Shown in pieces: positions 32,070 through 40,855 of a stretch of DNA of 50,840 bases (position 1 is its first letter; each line of letters begins with the position of its first letter). The stretch is from CAZQVN01 sp964596775 (GTDB lineage Bacteria; Eisenbacteria; RBG-16-71-46; JABDJR01; JAWXBZ01). The position numbers were made by a program, and so were the translations under genes. The DNA lies in the NCBI GenBank assembly GCA_964596775.1, contig CAZQVN010000025.1:1-50840 (forward strand), written 5' to 3'. Below the pieces are notes generated by a model, which worked only from the letters and a program-made list of their open reading frames with translations, was not told the DNA's origin and did no database searches.

Positions 32070-32811
32070 GATCCGTCCGCTCCACCCCGCCGCGGGCGGC
32101 CGCGTTCGACGACGGAAGAATCTCGGCCAGCGCCCCGAACGAATACCCGAGGTCCCGCGCGTCCTCGAGGATGTCCGGCAGAGCCTCCGCCGTCTGCGCG
32201 CGATCTCCGGCCGGATCTGCGCCGTCGCCGTCGTGCAGCAGGACGATCGCACCCGGCCGGAGTCCCCTCCTCACGCGGTCGCGAATGGTCGCGGCGCCGG
32301 GGCGGGCGGAGTCCCACACGCCGAACGTCCAGCCGACGACGGTGCAGCCGGCCCGCCGTGCCGCGCCGGTCACGAACGGGTTGCGCAGGCCGTGGGGGGC
32401 GCGGAAGCAGCGCGGCGTCACTCCCGTTTCCCCGGCGATCGCGGCGCCGGCCTCCGCGAGTTCGCGCCGGATCGTTTCCGGGCCGGCGCAATGAAGCTTC
32501 CGGTGCGTCATCGTGTGGTTGCCGATCTCCTGGCCCGCCTCCGCCACGCGCCGCGCGATCTCCGGAAACCGGCGGACATGCCGCCCGACTTGGAAAAACG
32601 CGGCGGGCACTCCGGCACCGCCGAGGATGTCGAGAATCCGCTCGGTGCCGCGGGGGCCCGGCCCGTCGTCGAACGTCAGGTAGATGCGCCGCCGCGACCG
32701 GTCGCCGCGACCGAGCGCCGGCCCGAACACCGGACTGTTCGGATGGTACGCACCGTGCAGGAGGATGCCGGCGGTGGCCGCCGCGAGTCCGGCGGGAATC
32801 CACACGTTCAC
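32059..32811 (-). CDS. Polysaccharide deacetylase (NodB/CE4 family)
   Basis: A 250-residue enzyme with a single N-terminal hydrophobic segment (WIPAGLAAATAGILLHGAYH) and a CE4 NodB domain. Motif 1 IYLTFDDGPGPRGTERILD has the catalytic Asp and metal ligand; motif 2 is EIGNHTMTHRKLH; then RCFRAPHGLRNP (motif 3) and AIVLLHDGDG. It would remove N- or O-acetyl groups from a polysaccharide or from a lipid-linked sugar. The GTG start at 32811 overlaps the glycosyltransferase stop as GTGA, so it is translationally coupled. The upstream in-frame extension is not conserved. Confidence 0.88.
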   Translation of the reverse strand: MNVWIPAGLAAATAGILLHGAYHPNSPVFGPALGRGDRSRRRIYLTFDDGPGPRGTERILDILGGAGVPAAFFQVGRHVRRFPEIARRVAEAGQEIGNHTMTHRKLHCAGPETIRRELAEAGAAIAGETGVTPRCFRAPHGLRNPFVTGAARRAGCTVVGWTFGVWDSARPGAATIRDRVRRGLRPGAIVLLHDGDGADPAGDRAQTAEALPDILEDARDLGYSFGALAEILPSSNAAARGGVERTDHEG

Positions 32812-34004
32812 CGGAGAGCCGCCGCGGATACGAGTTCGCGTTCCGGTTCGGCGGGCACCGGCGCCGCGATCCGCGGAACGGACGGTGACAGGACGCGCCG
32901 GTACACATCGAGAATCTCCGCGGCCACCCGCGGCCAGGCAAACCGCCGGGCCTTGGCGATCCCCGCCGCGGCCATCCGGGCGCGGCGCTCCGGATCGTCG
33001 AGAAGGCCGCACACCGCCTCGGCCCACGTCCGCGGGTTGTCCACCGGCGCGAGAACCGCCTCGTCGCCGCCGTCGATCAGTTCGCGGAAGCCGTGTATGT
33101 CCGACACGATCATCGGCGTCCCCGAAGCCATCGCCTCGAGCAGAGTGATGCCGAACGAGGCCTTCCGGGTCGGACAGAGGTACAGGTCGGCGTTGCGGTA
33201 GAGGCCCGGCCGCTCGCGGAACACCGGGCCGAGAAAATCCACGTTGTCCTTGACCGGCGAAGCCAGGGCCCGGTAGTACGGGGTCAGCGGTCCCGTCCCG
33301 GCGATCGCGAGTCGGGCCGCGGGATGACGCTCGAGGATCAGCGGCAGCGCGCGGAGCGCCGTCCCCAGACCGTTCCGCGGGTCGAGGCGGCCGAGAAACA
33401 GCAGGCGCGGCCCGTCGCCCGGCGCATTGCACCCCGACCTTTCCACCGGGCGGAACAGTTTCGGGTCGATGCCGTTCGGAATCACGTCGAAGTCGCCGCG
33501 GAAATACTCCGACAGCTTGTCGACCACCGGCTCGCTCACGGCGATCCGGGCGTGGAGCCGGTCGAGACGGGCCTGGAGCGGTTTCCGGAAGATGCGGTAG
33601 GCCAGGGCCTCGCGGAACCAGGAATGAAACGTGGCCACCGCGGGAATCCCGGCGCGGCGGGCGGCTTCCGGAGCCACCAGCCCGAACGTCAGGGCCAGCC
33701 CTCCGTGCACATGGAGGAGGTCGATCCGCTCTTCCCGGAGAACCCGCTCGATGTCCCGCTGGAGATCGAGGCCCACGCTGATCCGGGCAAAGGAGCCGTT
33801 CTTGTAGATGACGACGCTCCGGCCGACCCGCCGCACGAACGCAGCGTCGGCATGGCCGTTCATCGACATCCGGGACGTGATGACGACGGGTTCGTGCCCC
33901 ATCGCCTCGAGTTCCAGCGCGAGATTGTGTACATGCTCGGTCACGCCACCGAGGTGGGGGTAATAGAACTCGGTGACGAGCGCAACGCGGAGAGGCCGGA
34001 CCAT
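32808..34004 (-). CDS. GT4-family glycosyltransferase
   Basis: A 398-residue cytoplasmic enzyme of GT-B fold. The N-terminal domain begins RVALVTEFYYPHLGGVTEHV; the C-terminal domain has RLLFLGRLDPRNGLGTALRA, the phosphate-binding IAGTGPLTPYYRALA, and the EX7E-type motif KASFGITLLEAMASGTPMIV. It transfers a sugar from a nucleotide donor, here most likely mannose- or glucose-type onto a lipid or glycan acceptor, judging from neighbours. The start at 34004 is chosen because TATACT lies 7 nt upstream; a longer frame to 34076 has no conserved residues. First gene of the four-gene operon. Confidence 0.9.
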   Translation of the reverse strand: MVRPLRVALVTEFYYPHLGGVTEHVHNLALELEAMGHEPVVITSRMSMNGHADAAFVRRVGRSVVIYKNGSFARISVGLDLQRDIERVLREERIDLLHVHGGLALTFGLVAPEAARRAGIPAVATFHSWFREALAYRIFRKPLQARLDRLHARIAVSEPVVDKLSEYFRGDFDVIPNGIDPKLFRPVERSGCNAPGDGPRLLFLGRLDPRNGLGTALRALPLILERHPAARLAIAGTGPLTPYYRALASPVKDNVDFLGPVFRERPGLYRNADLYLCPTRKASFGITLLEAMASGTPMIVSDIHGFRELIDGGDEAVLAPVDNPRTWAEAVCGLLDDPERRARMAAAGIAKARRFAWPRVAAEILDVYRRVLSPSVPRIAAPVPAEPERELVSAAALR

Positions 34005-34011
34005 CGGGCGG

Positions 34012-34017
34012 AGTATA
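34012..34017 (-). promoter_or_regulatory. -10 box of the glycan operon
   Basis: TATACT on the minus strand, 7 nt before the ATG at 34004. No convincing -35 (TCGCAC at 17 bp). The mRNA is probably leaderless. Confidence 0.5.
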
Positions 34018-34050
34018 GGGGATGGTCGCGGGGTGTGCGAGGCCGCCGAC

Positions 34051-34079
34051 TTGATTTCGGGCACCGGGCGGGGCATCCT
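34051..34079 (+). promoter_or_regulatory. Possible promoter of the Wzi-like gene
   Basis: TTGATT (34051-34056), 17 bp, and a poor CATCCT (34074-34079) 6 nt before the ATG at 34086. Only the spacing, shared with other genes here, supports it. Confidence 0.3.
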
Positions 34080-34085
34080 CGCGTG

Positions 34086-35798
34086 ATGCTTCGACGGTCC
34101 CTGTTCATGGTCCTGCTCGCGATCGCGCTCCAGGGATTCCCGGAGCGCGCCGCCGCACTGCCCCGTTCGCCCCTCGCCCCGTGGGCTTCAGCCACCGTGC
34201 CGCTGAACGAGCCCGTCTACGACGACCTGGACCGGCTGGATGCCCTGGGCCTCCTGCCGGAAGCGATCCTCGGCCAGCGCCCGTTGTCCCGGGGGGAGAT
34301 CGCCCGGATGATCGGCGAGGCGTCGCGCCGCCCCGACGCGGTCCGTCCGGACGTCCGCGACCTCCTCATCCGCCTCCGGAACGAGTATCCGGTCTACCGC
34401 GCCGGCGAGTCCCAGGGGCTGCAGTCCGTCCGGGCCGGCGCCGCCGGCACGAACGCCGCGGCCGACGCCGTGCCGCCGATCAACGGCGTCGGACAGATCC
34501 AGGCGATCTCGTATCCGCTCACCGCGTATCGTGAAGGCGCCCCGTTCACGGAAGGGGGCACGTTCTGGTTCCAGACGCACCATGCGCAGAACATCCAGCC
34601 CGCGATCGCCCTCGCATTCCGTCCCGACTTCCGCCTGCTCGCCGGCCGGGCCGCCCACGAATCGCTCCAGCCGGTGTCCGGCGCCCAGGCGGTGCCGCTT
34701 CCGTTCGATAGAAGCGGCAGCGTGGAAACCGCCGGCGATTTCAACGTCAAGGCGTTCTACGGCCGGATCCTCGCCGGGCCGCTCGTCATCCAGGTCGGTC
34801 GCGACGCGCTGGCCTGGGGTCCGGTGCCGCGGGGCGGGTTTCACCTGTCCACGAACGCCCGCCCGCTGGACATGATCCTGATCGGCAGCGAGTCCCCGTT
34901 CCGGCTTCCGGGGATCCTCCGGAAGCTCGGCCCGCATCGCAGCACGATTTTTCTCGCCGATCTCGGCGAGGACCGCCGGCTGCCGCACGCGCTGCTCCTC
35001 GGCATCCGGACGTCGCTGCGCCCGCACCGGCTGGCCGAGGTCGGCTTCACGGAAATGCTGGTCATCGGCGGCGAAGGCGCCCCGCGCCCGACCGGCTGGC
35101 AGGTCTTCCGCCAGATCTTCCCGATCGGGGGGCTGGGCCCGGGCACCGACTACTCGGATCACCGTTTCGGTTTCGACCTCAAGTTGCACGCGTGGCCCGG
35201 GCGTCTCACGATCTACGAGGAGATCCTCTTCGAGGACGGGCGGAACGGCTACTGGACGGACGTCACGTCGAACCGGACCGGGCTGTTCGCCCCGGCGCTC
35301 GGCCCGGGGGGGAACTTCGACGCACGGCTGGAGCACGTGCGCCTCCCCGCCGTGCTGTACCGGCACGGCCGGTGGTCCACCGGATACGCGGTGGACGGGC
35401 GCATTCTCGGTGACGAACTCGGCCCCGACGCGCACGCGGTGCGCACGGAAATTCGCTGGAACCGCGCCAACGGAAGCCGGATCACGCTCGACGCGGCGAT
35501 CGAGGATCGCGACAGGGACTGGTGGAGCCAGGTGCCGCGCCCCACGCCCCCCGCCGACCCCGGCGACGCCGGCGACATTTTCCGGCTCATCGACGACCCG
35601 ACGGAGCGCCGCTTCCGCGTGGGCCTCACCGGCGAGTTCCGGATGGACAACGCGCTGTCCTGGCAGCCGCGGGTGGCGTTCGAGAAAATCGAGAACGAAC
35701 GCTTCGTGAAAGGAGCCGACGGTTCGGATTACATCGTGGAGCTCGCGCTGGCGCTCCGTCTCGGCCGGGACAACGCGCCCAGCAGCGCGGTTCGCTAG
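34086..35798 (+). CDS. Capsule assembly Wzi-like outer-membrane protein
   Basis: A 570-residue protein with a signal peptide (residues 1-24), an N-terminal helical segment (PLNEPVYDDLDRLDALGLLP), and a long beta-barrel-like body with alternating patterns (LVIQVGRDALAWGPVPRGGF; NGSRITLDAAIEDRDRDWWS). It resembles the Wzi/capsule-assembly and Caps_assemb_Wzi families, which bind capsular polysaccharide at the outer membrane. The frame continues upstream to 33093, but only from 34086 does a signal peptide appear. It is divergent from a glycosyltransferase-deacetylase-flippase operon, which fits a shared role in glycan display. Its last 4 nt (CTAG) overlap the convergent cytochrome gene. Confidence 0.75.
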   Translation: MLRRSLFMVLLAIALQGFPERAAALPRSPLAPWASATVPLNEPVYDDLDRLDALGLLPEAILGQRPLSRGEIARMIGEASRRPDAVRPDVRDLLIRLRNEYPVYRAGESQGLQSVRAGAAGTNAAADAVPPINGVGQIQAISYPLTAYREGAPFTEGGTFWFQTHHAQNIQPAIALAFRPDFRLLAGRAAHESLQPVSGAQAVPLPFDRSGSVETAGDFNVKAFYGRILAGPLVIQVGRDALAWGPVPRGGFHLSTNARPLDMILIGSESPFRLPGILRKLGPHRSTIFLADLGEDRRLPHALLLGIRTSLRPHRLAEVGFTEMLVIGGEGAPRPTGWQVFRQIFPIGGLGPGTDYSDHRFGFDLKLHAWPGRLTIYEEILFEDGRNGYWTDVTSNRTGLFAPALGPGGNFDARLEHVRLPAVLYRHGRWSTGYAVDGRILGDELGPDAHAVRTEIRWNRANGSRITLDAAIEDRDRDWWSQVPRPTPPADPGDAGDIFRLIDDPTERRFRVGLTGEFRMDNALSWQPRVAFEKIENERFVKGADGSDYIVELALALRLGRDNAPSSAVR

Positions 35799-38593
35799 CG
35801 GAGAACGGTCAGCCTGCGGGTTTCCACGAAGCGGTCGCTGGACAGCCTGTAGAAGTAGACGCCGGTCGGCACGCGGACTCCCCGCTCGTTCGTGAGGTCC
35901 CAGACGACGTTGACCTCCCCTTCGAGCAGCTCGCGGTCGAACATCGTCTGCACGAGGCGTCCCAGCGGGTCGTAGATCCGCAACGTGACCTCCGAAGGCC
36001 GGTTCAGCGCAAACTCGATCCGGCTCGGTGATCCCCTGGTCGGGTTCGGCGCGGCGCGGAAGAAGCGGACGAGCCCGCCGAGCAGTTCCTGGTTGTCCGG
36101 ACCGCCGATGGCGGCGCTGGTGGACGGCGTCGAATTCGGATCGGCGGGATCGGATCCCGCGTCGAGTTCATCGCGGTCGAGAAAGCCGTCACCGTCGCGG
36201 TCGATCGCGCGGATTCCGCAGCCGACCGGAACGCCGGACGCCGTCAGTTCCGCCCCGGTATCCGCCCAGCTCCGCAGCGTGTCCTTGTGAACCTGCGCTT
36301 CGGCGGCGCGGTCGGGCTGGAACATGTTGCTTCCGACGTAGCGGTAACCGCGCTGCAGCCCGCCCGTGACCCCCTTCACGATCAGGTCGCAATTGCTGAG
36401 ATTGGCCTGGCCGATGAGCGTGTCGAGGCGCGCCACCACGGCCGGAATGTTCTTGTTGGCCGCGTCGAACGTGACCTGCGCGCCGACGGCGGGCGCCGTT
36501 CCGGTATCCCAGGCGAGCATGAATGCCTCCATGTCGCGACGCAGAACGTTGTTGGCGCCGAACGTGAAGAATGGCTCCTGAAAGAACTCGAAGAGCGTCG
36601 GGAACGTGCCGTTGTGGATGAAACCGAATCCGGACTTGGTGGCTCCCGTCTTCGAGAATCCGGTCTTCTCGTACATGTTCCGCAGCTGCGGCATGTCCAG
36701 GTCCTGCTCGTTCCCCATGACCTGGGCGCTGGTGATCTGCCCGTTCGTTCCGAACGGAAACTCGTGGCACTCGACGCAGAACTTTCCGTCGTCGAGGTGC
36801 ACGGACGTGAACGCGTTCTTCCCGCGCTGCGCGCTCGGCTCCAGCGCCGGGTTCCGCAGCGTGTTGTCGAGACGAATGTTCGGATTCGGGGGATACTGCA
36901 CCGTCATGATGAAGTCGTTGAACTGCAAGAGATCCTGGCCGCTGAGCGGCGAACCCCGGCCCATCAGCCCGGTGAACGCCACGTTGAACTCGAAGAAATC
37001 CGTTCGGTCGCCCCGCGTGTGGAACGGTTCGGTAAACTGGAGGCCGCGCAGCGTCTGCGTCATGAACGGCCCCTTCATCGGATGGAAACCGGTCAGGAGC
37101 GTATCCGACTGTCCCGCGGGGGGCGGCAGAAAGCTGCCGGTCGGATCGCCGAGGTCCCACCCCTCGTGATCGTTGTTGGCAAACGCATGGCAGGACGAAC
37201 AGGACACGTCGCCGTGGCCGGAGGTGAGATTGGCGGCGTAGAGAAATTTACGGCCGTTCCTGACCTCAGGCGGTTCCGGATTGAATCCGAGTCCGGCGAG
37301 CGCCACGATGCTCCCGGTGGTGGTGCTGATGATCTTGATGTTGTTCTGGAAGCGGTCGAGCACATAGAGGCGGTTCCGGTTCTTGTCGAAGGCGATTCCG
37401 GTCGGGCCTTCGCCGGCTTCCCACCGGGACAGGACGACCCCGTTCTGGTCCACGACGGCCACCTTGCCGGAACCGAGGGCCGTCATGTAGAACGCCGTGC
37501 CGCTCTGGTTCCAGGCCATGGCCATCGGCGTCGACAGTGACTGGTCTATTTCCGCCTGCGGCCCGGGAGTGACCGAGTAATTGATGTGCGGATTCAGATG
37601 CACCGGCGTGACCGTGGGTCCCGCGGGGTCGATGATGGTGATCCTCTGCCGGTAGAACGAGCCGTTGAGCTTCGGCTCGAACCGTACCAGATTCTGGGCA
37701 TCCGCATTCGAAACGAAGATCTTTCCGGTGTTCGGGTTGACGGTCAGGTCATAGTTCAGCGTTCCGACCCCGTTGTAGTACTGGAGCACGGAAGGCGTGG
37801 GCGCGTTCGCGTCGATCACCGCGATGTCGTTGTCCGGCATCGTGTACGGAACGAAGCTGGTCCAGTCGCCGCCCGTCTCGTCGAGCCACTGCGTGCCGTT
37901 GAACTGTACGATCAGGCCGGTCGCCGGCGCCGGCGGAAGTCCGCCGGCCATGGGCGGCGTGGGGGGCGGCAGGCCGCCGTTGGCGGTCACCGTGGATTCG
38001 GGAAGGCAGGTCGACCGGTTGCCGGACTCGAAGACCGCACAGTAGACCTTGCTGCCGTCCGGGCTCTTTGCCAGCGCCTTCGGGTCGGATCCGAAGATCG
38101 GAATCACGACGGGCGGCGTGGACAGATTGTTCGGATCGTAGACCTTGACCACGTCTTCCTGAGATACGGAAACGAACGCGCGTTCCGGAGTTCCGGCAAA
38201 GATGACGTCGAAGGGTTCGTCCCCGACCTGGAGCGTTTTCCTCACGTTGTTCGTGGTGAGATCCACGATGCTGATGTTGTCGGACAGCGTGTTGACGACC
38301 CAGACTTCGTTTGCGTTTCTCCACGCGATGGACACCGGCTCGAGACCGACCGGAATCTGTGCAAGGATCAGCGGATGGTCGTTGACGAAGTGGTAGACGA
38401 CGAGATAGCCGTCCGGGGTGTTGAGAGCGAACAGCCGGGTTCCATCCGGCGACAGCACGACCGGATGGATCTGGTGGCTTTCGAAGTTGGCGTAGTTGGC
38501 AGAAACGGGACCGGCAGGCCATGCCGTCAGGCCCAGAGCCAAGAGGCAGGCAGCAGTTCGGATTGCCTTGTGACAGGCGAATCGGGTCGACAT
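35795..38593 (-). CDS. Secreted di-heme cytochrome c with YVTN propeller and FlgD-type sorting domain
   Basis: A 932-residue exported protein with a signal peptide (residues ~1-32). A YVTN-type beta-propeller (~35-400: SPDGTRLFALNTPDGYLVVY, ANEVWVVNTLSDNISIVDLT) is followed by a MauG/di-heme peroxidase-like region with two heme c sites, CSSCH and CVECH, around residues 465-620. An EF-hand-like Ca motif (DRDGDGFLDRDELDAGSDP) and a FlgD-like C-terminal sorting domain (FFRAAPNPTRGSPSRIEFAL; GVYFYRLSSDRFVETRRLTV) close the protein. The order suggests an electron-transfer or peroxidase protein destined for the cell surface by a T9SS-like route. It is co-oriented with nothing nearby. Confidence 0.85.
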   Translation of the reverse strand: MSTRFACHKAIRTAACLLALGLTAWPAGPVSANYANFESHQIHPVVLSPDGTRLFALNTPDGYLVVYHFVNDHPLILAQIPVGLEPVSIAWRNANEVWVVNTLSDNISIVDLTTNNVRKTLQVGDEPFDVIFAGTPERAFVSVSQEDVVKVYDPNNLSTPPVVIPIFGSDPKALAKSPDGSKVYCAVFESGNRSTCLPESTVTANGGLPPPTPPMAGGLPPAPATGLIVQFNGTQWLDETGGDWTSFVPYTMPDNDIAVIDANAPTPSVLQYYNGVGTLNYDLTVNPNTGKIFVSNADAQNLVRFEPKLNGSFYRQRITIIDPAGPTVTPVHLNPHINYSVTPGPQAEIDQSLSTPMAMAWNQSGTAFYMTALGSGKVAVVDQNGVVLSRWEAGEGPTGIAFDKNRNRLYVLDRFQNNIKIISTTTGSIVALAGLGFNPEPPEVRNGRKFLYAANLTSGHGDVSCSSCHAFANNDHEGWDLGDPTGSFLPPPAGQSDTLLTGFHPMKGPFMTQTLRGLQFTEPFHTRGDRTDFFEFNVAFTGLMGRGSPLSGQDLLQFNDFIMTVQYPPNPNIRLDNTLRNPALEPSAQRGKNAFTSVHLDDGKFCVECHEFPFGTNGQITSAQVMGNEQDLDMPQLRNMYEKTGFSKTGATKSGFGFIHNGTFPTLFEFFQEPFFTFGANNVLRRDMEAFMLAWDTGTAPAVGAQVTFDAANKNIPAVVARLDTLIGQANLSNCDLIVKGVTGGLQRGYRYVGSNMFQPDRAAEAQVHKDTLRSWADTGAELTASGVPVGCGIRAIDRDGDGFLDRDELDAGSDPADPNSTPSTSAAIGGPDNQELLGGLVRFFRAAPNPTRGSPSRIEFALNRPSEVTLRIYDPLGRLVQTMFDRELLEGEVNVVWDLTNERGVRVPTGVYFYRLSSDRFVETRRLTVLR

Positions 38594-39048
38594 TAGAAGA
38601 GAGCCCTCCGTCGTACGGTCCCCGAGCGCGCAGGGGGGTGTCTATCAAGCAGGTGACCCGGATCGGTTTTTGGGCCCGATCTGGCCGGAATCATTGGATT
38701 TAGAAGGGAAATCATATCAGAACCCGGGTTCAGCGGCCAACCAAAATTCATCGTCGGGCGGCGCGGACGGCCCGGGCGCGGGACGACCCCGGGGCCCGGG
38801 GCGACCGCGCCGCTACAATCGGTCTTTTTCAAGGGACGAAGAGATCTTTCGGCGGGTCCCGTACAGGTGGAAGGAACCGCCCGCGGCGGGGATCCCGATC
38901 CACTGCAAGGGCCGGGCCGGAACCGGAATCCCGCCAAACCGTTGCCCCGCAAGGAAGAGATTTGAGGCTCGACACGATTCCCGGAGGAATCTCGTCGGTT
39001 CCGCGACGAGATCTCGTCGGTTTCCCGGTCATCGGTTACACTCCGGCG
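38594..39048. other. Intergenic region upstream of cytochrome and epimerase genes
   Basis: About 455 bp with no convincing gene. Near its right end, ATCTCGTCG (38989-38997) pairs with CGACGAGAT (39004-39012) around a 6-nt loop. The 12-mer ATCTCGTCGGTT occurs at both 38989-39000 and 39011-39022. TACACT (39037-39042), 6 nt before the epimerase ATG, may be its -10 box. Confidence 0.45.
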
Positions 39049-39465
39049 ATGCTGACGAAACTGGACCATGTGGGGATCGCCGTCCGCTCGCTCGCCGGGG
39101 CGCTTCCCGCGTTCGAGGCCGCGCTGGGCGGCACGGCCACGCCTCCGGAAGAGGTGCCGGACCAGAAGGTCCGGGTCACGTTTATCCAGACGGGCGAGTC
39201 CGGAATAGAGCTCCTGGAATCCACATCCCCCGACGGCCCGATCGGGCGTTTCGTGGACAAGCGCGGCGAGGGGATCCATCACCTGTCGTTCCTGGTGGAC
39301 GACCTGGAGGCGGCGCTGGAGCGTTGCCGGAAGGCGGGCCTTCAACTGATCGACGAAACCCCGCGCCAGGGCGCCGCCGGAAAGCGGATCGCGTTCCTGC
39401 ACCCGAAATCCACGAACGGAGTCCTGATCGAACTCTCCGAGGAAGCGCATCCTCGATCATCCTGA
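39049..39465 (+). CDS. mce: Methylmalonyl-CoA epimerase
   Basis: A 138-residue vicinal-oxygen-chelate protein. It opens LTKLDHVGIAVRSL (metal ligand His7) and has VTFIQTGESGIELLES, GIHHLSFLVDDLEAALE and GVLIELSE, with His and Glu at the positions of the other metal ligands. It converts (S)- to (R)-methylmalonyl-CoA, between the carboxylase (21859-23876) and mutase (23884-25464) encoded earlier in the window. Length matches the family. No Shine-Dalgarno sequence is present; TACACT 6 nt upstream suggests a leaderless mRNA. A frame upstream to 38962 adds no conserved residues. Confidence 0.92.
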   Translation: MLTKLDHVGIAVRSLAGALPAFEAALGGTATPPEEVPDQKVRVTFIQTGESGIELLESTSPDGPIGRFVDKRGEGIHHLSFLVDDLEAALERCRKAGLQLIDETPRQGAAGKRIAFLHPKSTNGVLIELSEEAHPRSS

Positions 39466-39482
39466 CTCGTGACAGAAAGCGC

Positions 39483-39569
39483 GGAGGGATGACCGAATGG
39501 TAAGGGGCCGGTCTTGAAAACCGGTAAAGCCGAAAGGCTCTGTGGGTTCGAGTCCCACTCCCTCCGCCA
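39483..39569 (+). tRNA. tRNA-Ser (anticodon UGA)
   Basis: An 87-nt tRNA with encoded CCA. The acceptor GGAGGGA (39483-39489) pairs with TCCCTCC (39559-39565). The anticodon stem is CCGGT/ACCGG with loop CTTGAAA, so the anticodon is TGA. A long variable arm (AAAGCCGAAAGGCTC, with GCC/GGC) and T arm GTGGGTTCGAGTCCCAC mark it as a class II serine tRNA. Confidence 0.97.
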
Positions 39570-39700
39570 GCTTACGAAGTTCGGGATCCGCCGAAAATCA
39601 GGGGTGCGCCACTGCGCCGTTTCGAGATGGTGATCTCATGTGGAATGTGTACGCTTCGTATCGAGCACTACGATTCTCGTCATTGGATCATGATTTCCGG

Positions 39701-40849
39701 TCAGGTGCCGTGCAGATGACGCATCAACCAGGGCAGATCACAGGAAACCCTTCGTTCGTCCTCAACAACCCGGCTGGTTTTCGATACGAGAAAACAGCGC
39801 GTTGCCCCCACCATTTTCGCCGTTCGGTTCAGTCTATCCATGTCCGCCGGTGAAGGCTGAGAGGTCAGCTTGATCTCGAAGGCCAGAATCCGCCCCTCCA
39901 GATCCAGAACCAGATCCAGTTCGTGCTGATCGCTGGTTTGAAAATGAAAGGCTTCGAAACGGGCTCCCCGCGAAGTCAGAGCGCCGAGAACCTGCTCGAT
40001 CACGTACCCTTCCCAGCTCGCCCCAACCCAGGGTTGAGACAGGAGATTCTCCCGGTTCGAAGCGTTGAGCACCGAGTGAAGGAGCCCGGTATCGCGCCAG
40101 AACACCTTCGGACTCTTGACCAGCCTTTTTTTGATGTTCGCCTGCCAGGATGGAAGCCGGCGGATCAGGAACGCGCCGATGAGATAATCCAGATAGCTGT
40201 TCACTGTCTGATAGGAAAGACCAAGGCTCTGCCCGATCCGGGATGCATTCCATACCTGCCCATGGACCGCGGCCAGCATGCGCAGAAGCCGAATGGTCGT
40301 CTGTGGTCGGGCAGACAGCCCCCAGGCCGGAAGGTCGCGCTGAGTCAGCAATGTCAGATAGTCGGACTGCCAGTCCGGGTAGCCACCCGGGCGGAGGACG
40401 CCACCATCCGGGTATCCGCCGCAGAGCCAGTGCCGCCCCACTTCCACGGCCTTCTTCAGTTCCGACAGCAGAAGGGGCGTCAACTCCACCAGCGAAAGCC
40501 GTCCCGCCAGTGACTCCGAGACATTGACCATCAGGGCGGGCGAAACCGAACCGAGCAGCAGGAACCGGCCGTTGCGCTTTCGGTCCTCGTCGATGGCGCC
40601 GCGGAGCCTGGGAAACACCTCCGGCCATGTTTGCGCCTCGTCCAGAATGATCAGCTCTTTGCCGGCCAGCCTCTGATTCCACTCCAGGTCCAGTCTGAGA
40701 CGATCGGTGTCCTGCTCCAGGTCGAAATAGGAGCCTTTCAGGGATCTGGCCAGCGTGGTCTTTCCGCACTGTCTCGGTCCGATCAGGGCAACGGCCGGAT
40801 ATTCTCTCAACCGGCTCTCGACAGTGGCTGTGGCGCGTCGAGTGATCAT
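39701..40849 (-). CDS. DUF4143 AAA-family ATP-binding protein
   Basis: A 382-residue protein with an AAA_14 ATPase at residues ~18-130 (Walker A GPRQCGKTT at 24-32; Walker B-like ELIILDEAQTW). A winged-helix-like middle (ASRIGQSLGLSYQTVNSYL) and a DUF4143 endonuclease-like C-terminal domain follow (FHFQTSDQHELDLVLDLEGR, ILAFEIKLTSQPSPADMDRL, with PD-(D/E)XK-like Asp and EIK). The family is common on mobile islands and is linked to toxin-antitoxin or defence contexts, with no settled function. It lies next to a tRNA gene, is less GC-rich than its neighbours, and has its own palindrome-bearing promoter. These point to acquisition, though no attachment-site duplication was found. Confidence 0.85.
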   Translation of the reverse strand: MITRRATATVESRLREYPAVALIGPRQCGKTTLARSLKGSYFDLEQDTDRLRLDLEWNQRLAGKELIILDEAQTWPEVFPRLRGAIDEDRKRNGRFLLLGSVSPALMVNVSESLAGRLSLVELTPLLLSELKKAVEVGRHWLCGGYPDGGVLRPGGYPDWQSDYLTLLTQRDLPAWGLSARPQTTIRLLRMLAAVHGQVWNASRIGQSLGLSYQTVNSYLDYLIGAFLIRRLPSWQANIKKRLVKSPKVFWRDTGLLHSVLNASNRENLLSQPWVGASWEGYVIEQVLGALTSRGARFEAFHFQTSDQHELDLVLDLEGRILAFEIKLTSQPSPADMDRLNRTAKMVGATRCFLVSKTSRVVEDERRVSCDLPWLMRHLHGT

Positions 40850-40855
40850 CCTTGT

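Noticed and set aside
33093..34085. N-terminal extension of the Wzi-like protein
   Set aside because: The frame runs through the antisense of the glycosyltransferase; a signal peptide appears only from 34086.
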